In this document: positions 9,088-17,325 of the stretch, one piece after another
Position numbering within the stretch: position 1 is the first letter of the stretch
How the letters are laid out: each line of letters starts with the position of its first letter
Assembly: GCA_041392855.1 (NCBI GenBank)
Contig: JAWKLD010000001.1
Span: forward strand, 67,501-131,500
DNA from: Flavipsychrobacter sp.
Lineage (GTDB): Bacteria > Bacteroidota > Bacteroidia > Chitinophagales > Chitinophagaceae
Length of the DNA stretch: 64,000 nucleotides
Direction of reading: 5' to 3'
Program-made: the position numbers and the translations under genes
Notes under the pieces: model-generated
Database searches by the model: none
Told to the model about the DNA's origin: nothing
What the model saw: only the letters and a program-made list of their open reading frames with translations

Positions 9088-11550
9088 TTAGTTTCCTATG
9101 GATAAAAAGTTTAGCAATAAGCGCATAGCTCCTTTATTGCCCGCGGGTAATTGTCTAAAGAAAGATATTGGGGTATAGATATAATGTCCTTTACCATAGC
9201 TAGTATATAGAGTGCTTCCTTTTTGGGGCTCTTCACCAGTATCGTTCATGCTAAAAAGTGGTGTGTAATGATTATCCCATTCGCTAGCAAAGTATAGACC
9301 ACGCTCTTGCACCCAGTTATCAAAGTCTACTTCTGTTATTTTATTGGGGTAGTTCAATAATTTATGGTTCTTATCTAAGATGGTCACTTTTGCATCTTCC
9401 TCTGTAACACGATTGTAAGATAAAGTGATCGGGTATGGTCCTATCTCTTTTGTGTTCAGGCGATGAGCAGTATTGTATTGCATTACTACAGTGCCGCCTT
9501 CGTTAGCGTATCTTAATAGTTCTGGCATCCATAGAGGAGCTTCTTCTTTTACATTGATAGCTCGTATACCTACCATTACGGCATCATAGTTTTTTAAATT
9601 GTTCACTGTGATGTCACTCGGCTTTAGAATGTCAACTTCTAGCCCTGCAAATCGTAGTATTTCGCTAACATTATCACCAGCACCTTCTATATAGCCTATT
9701 CGCTTAGCTTTACATGCCCAGTTCTTACGAAGTACTTTTACCTGTGGTTGGCTATAAAACTGTAAGGTAGGTAGGTGTTCGTACTTTATGGTGTGTTGTG
9801 TTTTATTGTAATGCAGCGTGGCTGCTGTAACTCCAGCATTGAGATAAAAGTCGCCTTCCGGCATTTGGGCTACTTCCTCAGCTGATAGTTTTACATTTAT
9901 GGTAGTGTCTTTACCTGCAGCCAAATTGAAAGGGCCTGATATTTTTTGTACTGCCCTATTATAAATAACAAGGTCGCCATTTTTTATCTCCTTAGCGGCG
10001 TGTATATGTATTTTAGCATCCAGTGTGCCGTCAGTATTAGTTGCTAATAGGTCTGAAACAAAATCTAAAGTGATATAAGGTACTACTCTTAGTTGTTCTA
10101 CAACATCTCCATGAGTAGCGTCTAATGTTTTATAAGATAATGGAACAAGAACCTCAAATTCCTCTTTATCTATTTTTATTTTCAGCGTTGCAGTAAGCGG
10201 GTTGATCGTTTTAGGTAATCCCATTTGCTTATAGACAGGTGCGGGGTAATGATCTGTCATCCTGCCTGTTGAACTTAGCCAGTAAGGTTCTGTATAAGGA
10301 GCATCTTGAGGAATGGTGATATTTCTTGTGTAGCTAATTAGTTCATCGTTACTCAATTTACTATTTATAGTGCTATCTCCATTGGGGAATGATGCGCTTA
10401 TTAAATTAACAGTTGTACTGCTTCTTGCAATTATATTTAGTGTGAAAGGTAGTGTTGCTCCTTGAATTGTTTCAGGAGTGTTCGTATAAAGCTCGGCCAT
10501 AAAGCCAGCACAGTGAAGTATTATATCGTCAACTTCTTGTAGCTTACGTGCTCTCCAAAAAATGTCTTTCAAGCCCTTTATCTCTTTTCTTAATTGTAAT
10601 AGTTGAGGAAGAATGGCATCAGGTTTATTGAAATTATAGTCTTTGATAATAGTTGCTATCTTATTGCCAATATCTTTTCTATTTACCCTTCCCCAAGTTG
10701 TGTCTATGCCTTCAAATAGAGATGATGTAAAAGGCTGCCCATCAACCAATGCAAAATATTCAGTTTGTACACCAGGCACACTCCTTGTGCCTGCCCCTTG
10801 GCTGCGGTGTATGCTACGGCTTATACCTGCAAGCTCTCCATAACCCATGCCTAATAGAGGATTGTATTGACCAACATCTATTTTATTATGTTCTTCGCTA
10901 GTTGTATTTCTACTGCCAAAACGATAAGAGTTGAATAAGATCCGTTTTGGTTTCCACAACTCTACTTGCTCCAATTGTTGTGGATATGCTTTGGGGTCAG
11001 CTACCACTTTATATGCTTCTGCTGCTAATATAGCAGAGGCAGCATGCTGCCCATGTCCCGCTTGTTCATTTGGAGGAAAACGACAAATAACTACATCAGG
11101 ACGGTACTTGCGCATTACCCAAACTACATCGTGTGTAAGTGAGTCTTTATTCCAATGATTAAATGTTTCTTCTGCTGTTTTAGAATATCCAAAATCTATA
11201 GCTCTGGTGAAAAACTGTTCAGCGCCATCTAGCTTACGTGCTTCTAAAAGTTCATGAGTACGTATAAGCCCTAATGATGGACCTAAATGTGGGCCAAGTA
11301 TATTTTGTCCACCATCCCCTCTAGTTAGCGAGAGGTAGGCAGTACGTATATGTCTGTCATTTACTAGCCAAGTGAGCATCCTTGTGTTTTCATCATCGGG
11401 GTGTGCCGCAACATACAACACACTAGTCAAATTGTTGAGCTGATGTAACTCATGATATATTTGCGACGAGGTAGCAGGACGTACTTGCTGTGCTTCTGCG
11501 GTTAGTGATATAGATAGAAGGATAAATACAGGAAGAAATATCTTATTCAT
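9088..11550 (-). CDS. large secreted PIG-L (LmbE-like) family deacetylase
   Basis: 820 residues from the ATG at 11550, which starts a good signal peptide (MNKIFLPVFILLSIS...AEAQ); an upstream ATG falls inside a hairpin. The N-terminal PIG-L domain (about 25-250) has the zinc/active-site motif AHPDDE, SLTRGDGGQN, and the later HGQHAAS histidines. The middle is beta-rich, and the last about 220 residues resemble a ThuA/GATase-like domain (IEGAGDNVSEILRFAGLEVD, YDAVMVGIRAIN). PIG-L enzymes remove N-acetyl groups from GlcNAc-type sugars. With signal peptide and symporter partner, a role in breaking down or importing an amino-sugar compound is plausible but unproven. Confidence 0.88.
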   Translation of the reverse strand: MNKIFLPVFILLSISLTAEAQQVRPATSSQIYHELHQLNNLTSVLYVAAHPDDENTRMLTWLVNDRHIRTAYLSLTRGDGGQNILGPHLGPSLGLIRTHELLEARKLDGAEQFFTRAIDFGYSKTAEETFNHWNKDSLTHDVVWVMRKYRPDVVICRFPPNEQAGHGQHAASAILAAEAYKVVADPKAYPQQLEQVELWKPKRILFNSYRFGSRNTTSEEHNKIDVGQYNPLLGMGYGELAGISRSIHRSQGAGTRSVPGVQTEYFALVDGQPFTSSLFEGIDTTWGRVNRKDIGNKIATIIKDYNFNKPDAILPQLLQLRKEIKGLKDIFWRARKLQEVDDIILHCAGFMAELYTNTPETIQGATLPFTLNIIARSSTTVNLISASFPNGDSTINSKLSNDELISYTRNITIPQDAPYTEPYWLSSTGRMTDHYPAPVYKQMGLPKTINPLTATLKIKIDKEEFEVLVPLSYKTLDATHGDVVEQLRVVPYITLDFVSDLLATNTDGTLDAKIHIHAAKEIKNGDLVIYNRAVQKISGPFNLAAGKDTTINVKLSAEEVAQMPEGDFYLNAGVTAATLHYNKTQHTIKYEHLPTLQFYSQPQVKVLRKNWACKAKRIGYIEGAGDNVSEILRFAGLEVDILKPSDITVNNLKNYDAVMVGIRAINVKEEAPLWMPELLRYANEGGTVVMQYNTAHRLNTKEIGPYPITLSYNRVTEEDAKVTILDKNHKLLNYPNKITEVDFDNWVQERGLYFASEWDNHYTPLFSMNDTGEEPQKGSTLYTSYGKGHYIYTPISFFRQLPAGNKGAMRLLLNFLSIGN

Positions 11551-11560
11551 AATTGCTCTT

Positions 11561-11594
11561 AAAAATACACCCACAGTGTTTTGCTGTGGGTGTG
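11561..11594 (-). terminator. hairpin with U-tract between DUF2911 and PIG-L genes
   Basis: Perfect 10-bp stem (acacccacag 11567-11576 with ctgtgggtgt 11584-11593), 7-nt loop, followed on the minus strand by ATTTTT. It lies 26 bp after the DUF2911 stop but only 16 nt before the PIG-L ATG, so it is either the DUF2911 terminator or a leader attenuator of the next operon. Confidence 0.75.
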
Positions 11595-11619
11595 AATATA
11601 AACTATTATAGTTTTTTTA

Positions 11620-12459
11620 TTATTTGAACGAGTTAATGATCAATTCATTATTACGTTTTTGTTCTGCTTCGTAAGCACTGCCTTTTGATAGCTCCATAGC
11701 TTTGTTGGCTGCGTCAATAGCAATAGCTTTTTCGCCCATTTCTTTAGCGATCTTAGCCTTTAGGTGTTGTATCCAAAATGCCTTAGGGTTTTCTTCAATA
11801 GCTTTATCTGCATATTTCAGCGCATCTTTAAGATTTTGCCCTGTTTGCAGATAATAGTTAGCCGCTTGATAGTAAGGTATAGACGGGTTTTCTACAGCCT
11901 TAGTGATATCCTTTTGGATACGCTCTTCATTGTTTGCTTTAACTGGCACGACCACTTTAGTGTTTTCCCACTTTAAAACTATATTACAAGTAGTGTAAGT
12001 GATATCACTAATAGTGATGGTAAAAGTTTCGATCTTATTGTTGATCTTTTTAGGAGTTACGTTGAAACGAACTACATCATCTTCTTTATTGTATCCACCA
12101 GTTCCCCAGTTATTTACGCCTTTGTTTAAAATGATTTCCCAGCTTTTTTCTCCCGGTACAGTATATAAAGCATAACTGCCAGCTTTTACATCAGTGCCGC
12201 CTAGCACTACGTCTTCACCAAAAGTTACTTTAGTCGCAGCATTAGCACCAGTACGCCATAACTCACCATAAGCTACTAACTGACCAAAAGCCTTACGTCC
12301 ACGTAATGACGGGCGGCTATAAGCAATTTCAATTTCTGATACAGAAAAAGATTGAGAGATCTTTGCAGTCGGGCTAAGTGCCGGAAGTTTTAAACCTTGT
12401 GCAAAGGTCATAGATATTGTACTAAGTACTAATGCACAAATAAGTGAAACTTGTTTCAT
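11620..12459 (-). CDS. DUF2911 domain-containing secreted protein
   Basis: 279 residues. The signal peptide ends near MTFAQG. Residues about 25-160 match DUF2911 (SPTAKISQSFSVSEIEIAYSRPSLRGRKAFG is the typical opening, followed by GELWRTGANAATKV and LYTVPGEKSWEIILNK). The C-terminal third is helical and TPR-like (ALKYADKAIEENPKAFW, AIDAANKAMELS). Probably periplasmic; DUF2911 has no known biochemical role. A consensus promoter lies upstream. Confidence 0.88.
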   Translation of the reverse strand: MKQVSLICALVLSTISMTFAQGLKLPALSPTAKISQSFSVSEIEIAYSRPSLRGRKAFGQLVAYGELWRTGANAATKVTFGEDVVLGGTDVKAGSYALYTVPGEKSWEIILNKGVNNWGTGGYNKEDDVVRFNVTPKKINNKIETFTITISDITYTTCNIVLKWENTKVVVPVKANNEERIQKDITKAVENPSIPYYQAANYYLQTGQNLKDALKYADKAIEENPKAFWIQHLKAKIAKEMGEKAIAIDAANKAMELSKGSAYEAEQKRNNELIINSFK

Positions 12460-12487
12460 ATATGATTCTTTGAATAGTTAAGTTGCT

Positions 12488-12517
12488 CAAAAATAGGGGG
12501 CATTCTTGTAGGTACAA
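12488..12517 (-). promoter_or_regulatory. Bacteroidota promoter for the DUF2911 gene
   Basis: Minus strand: TTG at 12517-12515, 19-nt spacer, TATTTTTG at 12495-12488, then 28 nt to the ATG. This is the best full -33/-7 match I found in the window. Confidence 0.7.
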
Positions 12518-12604
12518 AATATACTTTATCTATAGGGGTAAAAGAGATGCATTGTTTCTTGTTGAATACTAGTACAATATGTAGTTTGGCGGCAAATCTT
12601 AAAA

Positions 12605-12901
12605 ATGACTAATAAAGTAAACCTAGCGATACAGATATTACCCTTACAGATGAATAAAGAAGATACCTATGGGTGCATAGATGCTGCTATTGCAAAAGTA
12701 GCTGCTTCAGGAATGAAATATGTGGTATGCCCATTTGAGACGGTAATAGAAGGAGAGTATAATGCTGTTATGCAATTGGCCAATGAGATGCAGGAAGCCT
12801 GCTATAACAACGGTGCTAAAGAATTACTGGTGAATATGAAACTGCATAGAAATGTAGAAAAAGACATGGCTATTGAGGATAAGGTAGGCAAGTATAAATA
12901 A
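12605..12901 (+). CDS. MTH1187/thiamine-binding (UPF0045) family protein
   Basis: 98 residues, the normal length for the Thiamine_BP / UPF0045 family, a ferredoxin-like fold that forms oligomers and in characterised members (YkoF-related, MTH1187) binds thiamine-like ligands. Typical features are the opening VNLAIQILPL, CIDAAIAKVAASGMKYVVCPFET and the closing VNMKLHRN. Cytoplasmic, no signal peptide. It lies 31 bp upstream of pyrF in the same direction, with a separate -7 box before pyrF. A near-consensus tagtttgg lies upstream of its own ATG. Confidence 0.82.
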   Translation: MTNKVNLAIQILPLQMNKEDTYGCIDAAIAKVAASGMKYVVCPFETVIEGEYNAVMQLANEMQEACYNNGAKELLVNMKLHRNVEKDMAIEDKVGKYK

Positions 12902-12907
12902 TGCTAT

Positions 12908-12915
12908 TAAATTTG
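12908..12915 (+). promoter_or_regulatory. -7 box (TAnnTTTG) for pyrF
   Basis: TAAATTTG, 17 nt before the pyrF ATG and just behind the preceding stop codon. No clear -33 TTG. Confidence 0.45.
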
Positions 12916-12932
12916 CAGCCAATATTAGTGTT

Positions 12933-13733
12933 ATGAATCGTGCATCCCTAGTTAAAGCAATCAAAGAGAAAAAATCAGTACTCTGTGTTGGTTTGGATAC
13001 AGACTTGAATAAAATACCTAAACATTTATTAGAGGAAGATGATCCCGTGTTCGCCTTTAATAAGGCAATAATTGATGCAACGAAGGAGTATACTGTAGCC
13101 TATAAAATAAATACTGCATTCTACGAAGCGCAAGGTATTAAAGGATGGGAGAGCATGGCTAAGACGCTAGACTACATACCTGACAATATATTTACTATTG
13201 CTGATGCAAAACGTGGAGATATAGGTAATACTGCTGAACAGTATGCTAAAACCTTTTTTGAAACATATCCGTTCGATAGTGTTACAGTAGCTCCATATAT
13301 GGGAGAAGATAGTGTACAGCCTTTCATGAAGTTTGAGGGTAAATGGGCAATAGTATTGGGACTTACTTCCAACAAGGGTAGTGCTGATTTTCAATTGCAA
13401 CAGTCTGGCGATGAACAGTTATATGAGAAAGTACTTAAAACTGTAGCTTCTTGGGGGAGCGACGAAAATACTATGTTCGTAATAGGAGCTACCAGAGAGG
13501 ACCAGTTACAACATGTACGGTCATTACTGCCTAATCACTTCTTTTTGGTGCCGGGTGTAGGTGCACAAGGGGGTACCGTAGCCAATGTATGCGAAAATGC
13601 CATGAATGATGATGCTGGGATATTGATAAATGTATCTCGTGGAGTTATCTATGTAAGTGGAGAAAGGGACTTTGCAGAAAAAGCAGGAATAGCGGCGGCA
13701 GATTACCAACAACAAATGGCAGCATATTTGTAA
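12933..13733 (+). CDS. pyrF: orotidine-5'-phosphate decarboxylase
   Basis: 266 residues. It catalyses the last step of de novo UMP synthesis, decarboxylation of OMP to UMP. The catalytic Asp-Lys-Asp set lies in DAKRGDIGNT (D91, K93, D96). The substrate loop regions VLCVGLDTD at the N-terminus and VPGVGAQGG near the C-terminus are also present. The length and GVGAQGG form fit the longer type 2 (MtPyrF-like) enzymes common in Bacteroidota and Actinobacteria. No other pyrimidine gene is adjacent. Confidence 0.96.
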   Translation: MNRASLVKAIKEKKSVLCVGLDTDLNKIPKHLLEEDDPVFAFNKAIIDATKEYTVAYKINTAFYEAQGIKGWESMAKTLDYIPDNIFTIADAKRGDIGNTAEQYAKTFFETYPFDSVTVAPYMGEDSVQPFMKFEGKWAIVLGLTSNKGSADFQLQQSGDEQLYEKVLKTVASWGSDENTMFVIGATREDQLQHVRSLLPNHFFLVPGVGAQGGTVANVCENAMNDDAGILINVSRGVIYVSGERDFAEKAGIAAADYQQQMAAYL

Positions 13734-13759
13734 CTTGACCGTAGGAAATAAACACCTAC

Positions 13760-15025
13760 ATGAAAGAATCTTTTTTACACGCCGTATGGCGTTACTCTCT
13801 ATATACACCTACAGCACTCGTTACAGAAGGTGGAGAGCAGGTTACTGTTTTATCTAATGGTCTGTACAATACTAATGCCGGCCCTGATTTTTTAGAAGCT
13901 AAGGTCAAGGTTGGAAAAACTGTACTTGTAGGGCATATAGAAATGCATATAAACAGTAGCGACTGGAAAAAGCATAATCACGATAAAGATGAGGCGTATA
14001 GCAATGTAATACTTCATGTAGTGTATCATGATGATGCTAAAGATGCTACACCTAATATCCCAGTATTATGTATTGCCCCTTTCATTCCCAAGCTAGTATT
14101 AGAGCAATATCATTCCTTAATACAGGCCAACACAAAGCTGCCGTGCTCAAGCCAATTGCCCCAAGTAAAGGATATTACTAAAGAAGCATGGCTGACTAGG
14201 TTACTTGCAGAGCGATGGGAAGAGAAACTAAAGACTTGGGAAGAGTTGCTGCAACAATCTGCAGGAGACTGGCGAAGTTTATTGTACTGGCGTTTGGCTG
14301 CTAATTTTGGGTTTAAGGTAAACGCGGAACCTTTTTTGGCGTTAGCACAATCAATACCAATAAATATACTGGCTAAGCATGGCGATAACCTGAAACAAAT
14401 CGAGGCTTTATTATTTGGACAGTCTGGTTTGATCAATGAGGAATCAGAAGATGATTATGCCAAAGCACTGTATCAAGAATATAGTTTTTTACAGAAAAAG
14501 TATAAACTTACTCCTTTGCGAGCTTATTCATGGGTGTTTATGAGAATGAGGCCAGCCAACTTTCCTACCGTCCGTATTGCTCAGTTTGCAGTACTCATAC
14601 ATCAATCCATTCCTCTTTTCTCAAAAGTAATTGAGAAGGAAGAGGTAAAACAGATAATGTCTTTGTTTGAATCTACTGCAAGTGAATATTGGGATACGCA
14701 TTATCGCTTTGGTGAAGAAAGTGCCGTTAAACGAAAGAAAAAATTAGGGAGTAGCTCAATATTGAATATCATTATTAATACTGTAGCTCCTATAAAGTTC
14801 TTATACGCTTCTGAGATGGGTACTACTGATGATCAGGAAAAAGCACTCACACTTATAGACAGCTTGCCTGTAGAACAAAATCATATTTTGGATATATGGC
14901 AGCAACATAAATGGCTGGCTGCAAATGCTGCACAGTCTCAAGCGCAAATCCAATTATATAATGGCTACTGTAAGCCCAAAAGATGTATTGAATGTGCGAT
15001 AGGCTTAAGTATTATTAAATCATGA
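13760..15025 (+). CDS. DUF2851 family protein
   Basis: 421 residues, matching DUF2851, a family known mainly from Bacteroidota. The opening is typical: FLHAVWRYSLY, then GLYNTNAGPDFLEAKVKVG and GHIEMHINSSDWKKHNHDKD. The last lines carry GYCKPKRCIECAIG with a conserved Cys cluster. The N-terminal part resembles nuclease-like beta-folds, but I cannot name catalytic residues, so function is unknown. Cytoplasmic. It follows pyrF by 26 bp and may be cotranscribed. Its stop overlaps the convergent OsmC gene by 6 bp. Confidence 0.88.
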   Translation: MKESFLHAVWRYSLYTPTALVTEGGEQVTVLSNGLYNTNAGPDFLEAKVKVGKTVLVGHIEMHINSSDWKKHNHDKDEAYSNVILHVVYHDDAKDATPNIPVLCIAPFIPKLVLEQYHSLIQANTKLPCSSQLPQVKDITKEAWLTRLLAERWEEKLKTWEELLQQSAGDWRSLLYWRLAANFGFKVNAEPFLALAQSIPINILAKHGDNLKQIEALLFGQSGLINEESEDDYAKALYQEYSFLQKKYKLTPLRAYSWVFMRMRPANFPTVRIAQFAVLIHQSIPLFSKVIEKEEVKQIMSLFESTASEYWDTHYRFGEESAVKRKKKLGSSSILNIIINTVAPIKFLYASEMGTTDDQEKALTLIDSLPVEQNHILDIWQQHKWLAANAAQSQAQIQLYNGYCKPKRCIECAIGLSIIKS

Positions 15026-15433
15026 CCAGTTGAACTGGACAGTTTTCTTACAGTCGGGATGCAGGCTCTCCAGTACAGGGCAGGTCATAGCTGTATGCTC
15101 CAATATTTTTTTCTGTTTATCTGTATACTGTTGATCTTTAGGCATATGTAGTGCTACCTTTATTTCACTGATCCTTCTTGGGTTGGCAGCCATTATTTTT
15201 TCAACATCGCAGCTAATGCCATCTACATTCATGTCATGATGGCGAGCAGCAATACCCATCATGGTGCACATACAAGAGGCCAATGCTGTGGCTACGAGGT
15301 CGGTAGGAGAGAAGCGCTCGCCCTTACCATTATTATCAATTGGGGCATCTGTTTCTATTGTAGTATTGGAGCGTAAATGGATGGCTGTAGTACGTAATTC
15401 GCCTGTATAATCAACTTTGGATGTCATCTGCAA
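15020..15433 (-). CDS. OsmC/Ohr family peroxiredoxin-like protein
   Basis: 137 residues, the usual size of an OsmC-family subunit. These proteins are dimeric thiol-dependent peroxidases or redox proteins. Typical features are the glutamate-bearing helix region FSPTDLVATALASCMCTMMG (with the first reactive Cys region) and the second-cysteine segment TAMTCPVLESLHPD. The pairing of CMC and MTCPV fits the general OsmC subgroup rather than Ohr. Probably handles organic hydroperoxides in the cytoplasm; substrate not determinable. It stands alone on the minus strand. Confidence 0.88.
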   Translation of the reverse strand: MQMTSKVDYTGELRTTAIHLRSNTTIETDAPIDNNGKGERFSPTDLVATALASCMCTMMGIAARHHDMNVDGISCDVEKIMAANPRRISEIKVALHMPKDQQYTDKQKKILEHTAMTCPVLESLHPDCKKTVQFNWS

Positions 15434-15506
15434 TATTTGTCTTAAATTTACTAGATATTGACAATATAAACGAAATACAGGCGCTTTATAAACGTTACGG
15501 ATTTAT

Positions 15507-16358
15507 ATGAATATATTTCATGGCAAGGTTGGTGGGTTGTTTTTAGCTGTTTTAACAGTCTGTACAATAGGTGCGTTTAACAGTAATGCACAAACTATTA
15601 CTACTGTCAATAATACTAACACCCAAAACTCGCTTCTTGCTAAAAAGAAGATCAAGCCGATAAGAACAGAGTTGAGCGTCGGTATAAGATTGAATACAGA
15701 TGGTTGGTCTGTATTTGCAGATAAAGGGTGGGTAAAAGGTGCAGGTAGGAAAAGAGATCTTTTTTATGATGTGAATGTTTTTCAAGTAGAACTAGGAGAG
15801 CATAAGCATGTCAAAGAAATAAAGAGGACTAATAACCTAGGTACATTCACTTCAGAAGCGGCCAAGCCATTTATATTCGGGAAGCTCAATAATTTTTACA
15901 ATTTAAAATTAGGCTATGGTAAACGCAAAATGTTGGCAGGCAAGCCTGTTTTAGGTGCTGTAGCTATACATTGGGTGTATCTTGGTGGTATAACCGTAGG
16001 TTTTTTAAAGCCTTATTATATAGAAGCTTATGTGGATAAAGACCAAACAGGTGTTTTTACACAAGAAGCGATAAAATATGAGGAGTCTACCAAAGAAGTG
16101 TTTTTAAGTAGACCTAATATTATAGGGTCTGCAGGTTTCTCAAAAGGAATAGGGGAGACCAAAATAGTACCTGGTGCGCATGCTAAAACTGCGTTGCACT
16201 TTGATTTTGCTGGTACAAGAAAGATGAAATTAGCAATTGAAACAGGTATAAATGCGGAAATATACACGAGTTCCATACCTTTGATGGCAAATCAGAAAGA
16301 AGTGCCATATTTTGTAAATATGTACGTTGCCCTACAGTTTGGGAAACGTTGGCCATGA
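15507..16358 (+). CDS. hypothetical exported, possibly outer-membrane, protein
   Basis: 283 residues with an N-terminal hydrophobic signal sequence ending near NSNAQ. The mature part is beta-rich with alternating hydrophobic residues (ELSVGIRLNTDGWSVFADKG, FYNLKLGYGKRKML) and ends YVALQFGKRW, which resembles the closing strand of a small outer-membrane barrel. I do not recognise a named family. It lies 19 bp before lipA in the same direction, but lipA has its own promoter box inside that gap region. Confidence 0.6.
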   Translation: MNIFHGKVGGLFLAVLTVCTIGAFNSNAQTITTVNNTNTQNSLLAKKKIKPIRTELSVGIRLNTDGWSVFADKGWVKGAGRKRDLFYDVNVFQVELGEHKHVKEIKRTNNLGTFTSEAAKPFIFGKLNNFYNLKLGYGKRKMLAGKPVLGAVAIHWVYLGGITVGFLKPYYIEAYVDKDQTGVFTQEAIKYEESTKEVFLSRPNIIGSAGFSKGIGETKIVPGAHAKTALHFDFAGTRKMKLAIETGINAEIYTSSIPLMANQKEVPYFVNMYVALQFGKRWP

Positions 16359-16370
16359 TTTGTAATTTTG
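16339..16370 (+). promoter_or_regulatory. Bacteroidota promoter for lipA
   Basis: TTG at 16339-16341, 21-nt spacer, TAATTTTG at 16363-16370, only 7 nt before the lipA ATG. The -33 element lies inside the 3' end of the upstream gene. Confidence 0.6.
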
Positions 16371-16377
16371 TAAGATT

Positions 16378-17313
16378 ATGCGAGAGTTGCCAGTAATTAA
16401 TCAGATAGATACTACTCAAGATACAAGAGTTAAAAAGCCCAATTGGTTACGTGTTAAGCTACCGACGGGTGAAGGTTATAAACATGTGCGCGGTTTGGTA
16501 GATAACCATAAACTGCACACTATTTGTGAGAGCGGAAACTGCCCTAATATGGGTGAGTGTTGGGGGGCTGGTACAGCTACCTTTATGATATTAGGCAATA
16601 TCTGTACACGTTCATGTGGTTTTTGTGCGGTAGCTACGGGCAGACCAGAACCTGTGGATTGGGATGAGCCTCAAAGAGTAGCAGAGGCCATACATCTTAT
16701 GAAGGTGAAACATGCTGTTATCACCTCAGTAGATAGAGATGAACTAAAAGATGGTGGTTCTATCATATGGGAAAATACTGTTAAAGCTGTACGAGCTTTA
16801 AATCCTGATACTACATTAGAAACATTGATCCCTGATTTCAAAGGGCAATGGGAAAACCTACAACGAATAATAGAGGTAGCTCCTGAAGTGGTATCTCATA
16901 ATGTAGAAACAGTAGAACGCATGACTCGTAAAGTGCGTATACAAGCAAAGTATCGTCGTAGTCTAGAAGTTATCCGTAGATTAAAGGATGGTGGAATGCG
17001 TACAAAGAGTGGTATAATGCTAGGTATAGGTGAAGAGAAAGAAGAGGTATTGCAAACATTACAAGACTTGAAAGATAATGGCTGCGATGTAGTAACACTA
17101 GGTCAGTATCTACAACCTACACAGAAACACTTGCCAGTAATACGTTTTGTTCATCCAGATGAATTTGCATTTTATAGAGATGAAGGTTATAAAATGGGGT
17201 TAGACTATGTAGAAAGCGGTCCACTAGTGCGTTCTTCTTATCACAGTGAAAAGCATGTGATAAGTGGTGAAGGAAGACAAGCATGGGAAGCTGAAAAAGC
17301 TATGAGCTCATAA
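16378..17313 (+). CDS. lipA: lipoyl synthase
   Basis: 311 residues. This radical SAM enzyme inserts two sulfur atoms into octanoyl chains on lipoyl domains of 2-oxoacid dehydrogenases and the glycine cleavage H protein. The auxiliary cluster motif [12 protein letters not shown] (CX4CX5C) and the radical SAM motif CTRSCGFC (CX3CX2C) are both intact, and the terminal RSSYHSEKH carries the essential serine. Length is normal. lipB is not nearby. The ATG lies 7 nt after the -7 box, so the mRNA may have almost no leader. Confidence 0.97.
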   Translation: MRELPVINQIDTTQDTRVKKPNWLRVKLPTGEGYKHVRGLVDNHKLHTICESGNCPNMGECWGAGTATFMILGNICTRSCGFCAVATGRPEPVDWDEPQRVAEAIHLMKVKHAVITSVDRDELKDGGSIIWENTVKAVRALNPDTTLETLIPDFKGQWENLQRIIEVAPEVVSHNVETVERMTRKVRIQAKYRRSLEVIRRLKDGGMRTKSGIMLGIGEEKEEVLQTLQDLKDNGCDVVTLGQYLQPTQKHLPVIRFVHPDEFAFYRDEGYKMGLDYVESGPLVRSSYHSEKHVISGEGRQAWEAEKAMSS

Positions 17314-17325
17314 TAGCAGGTCTGC

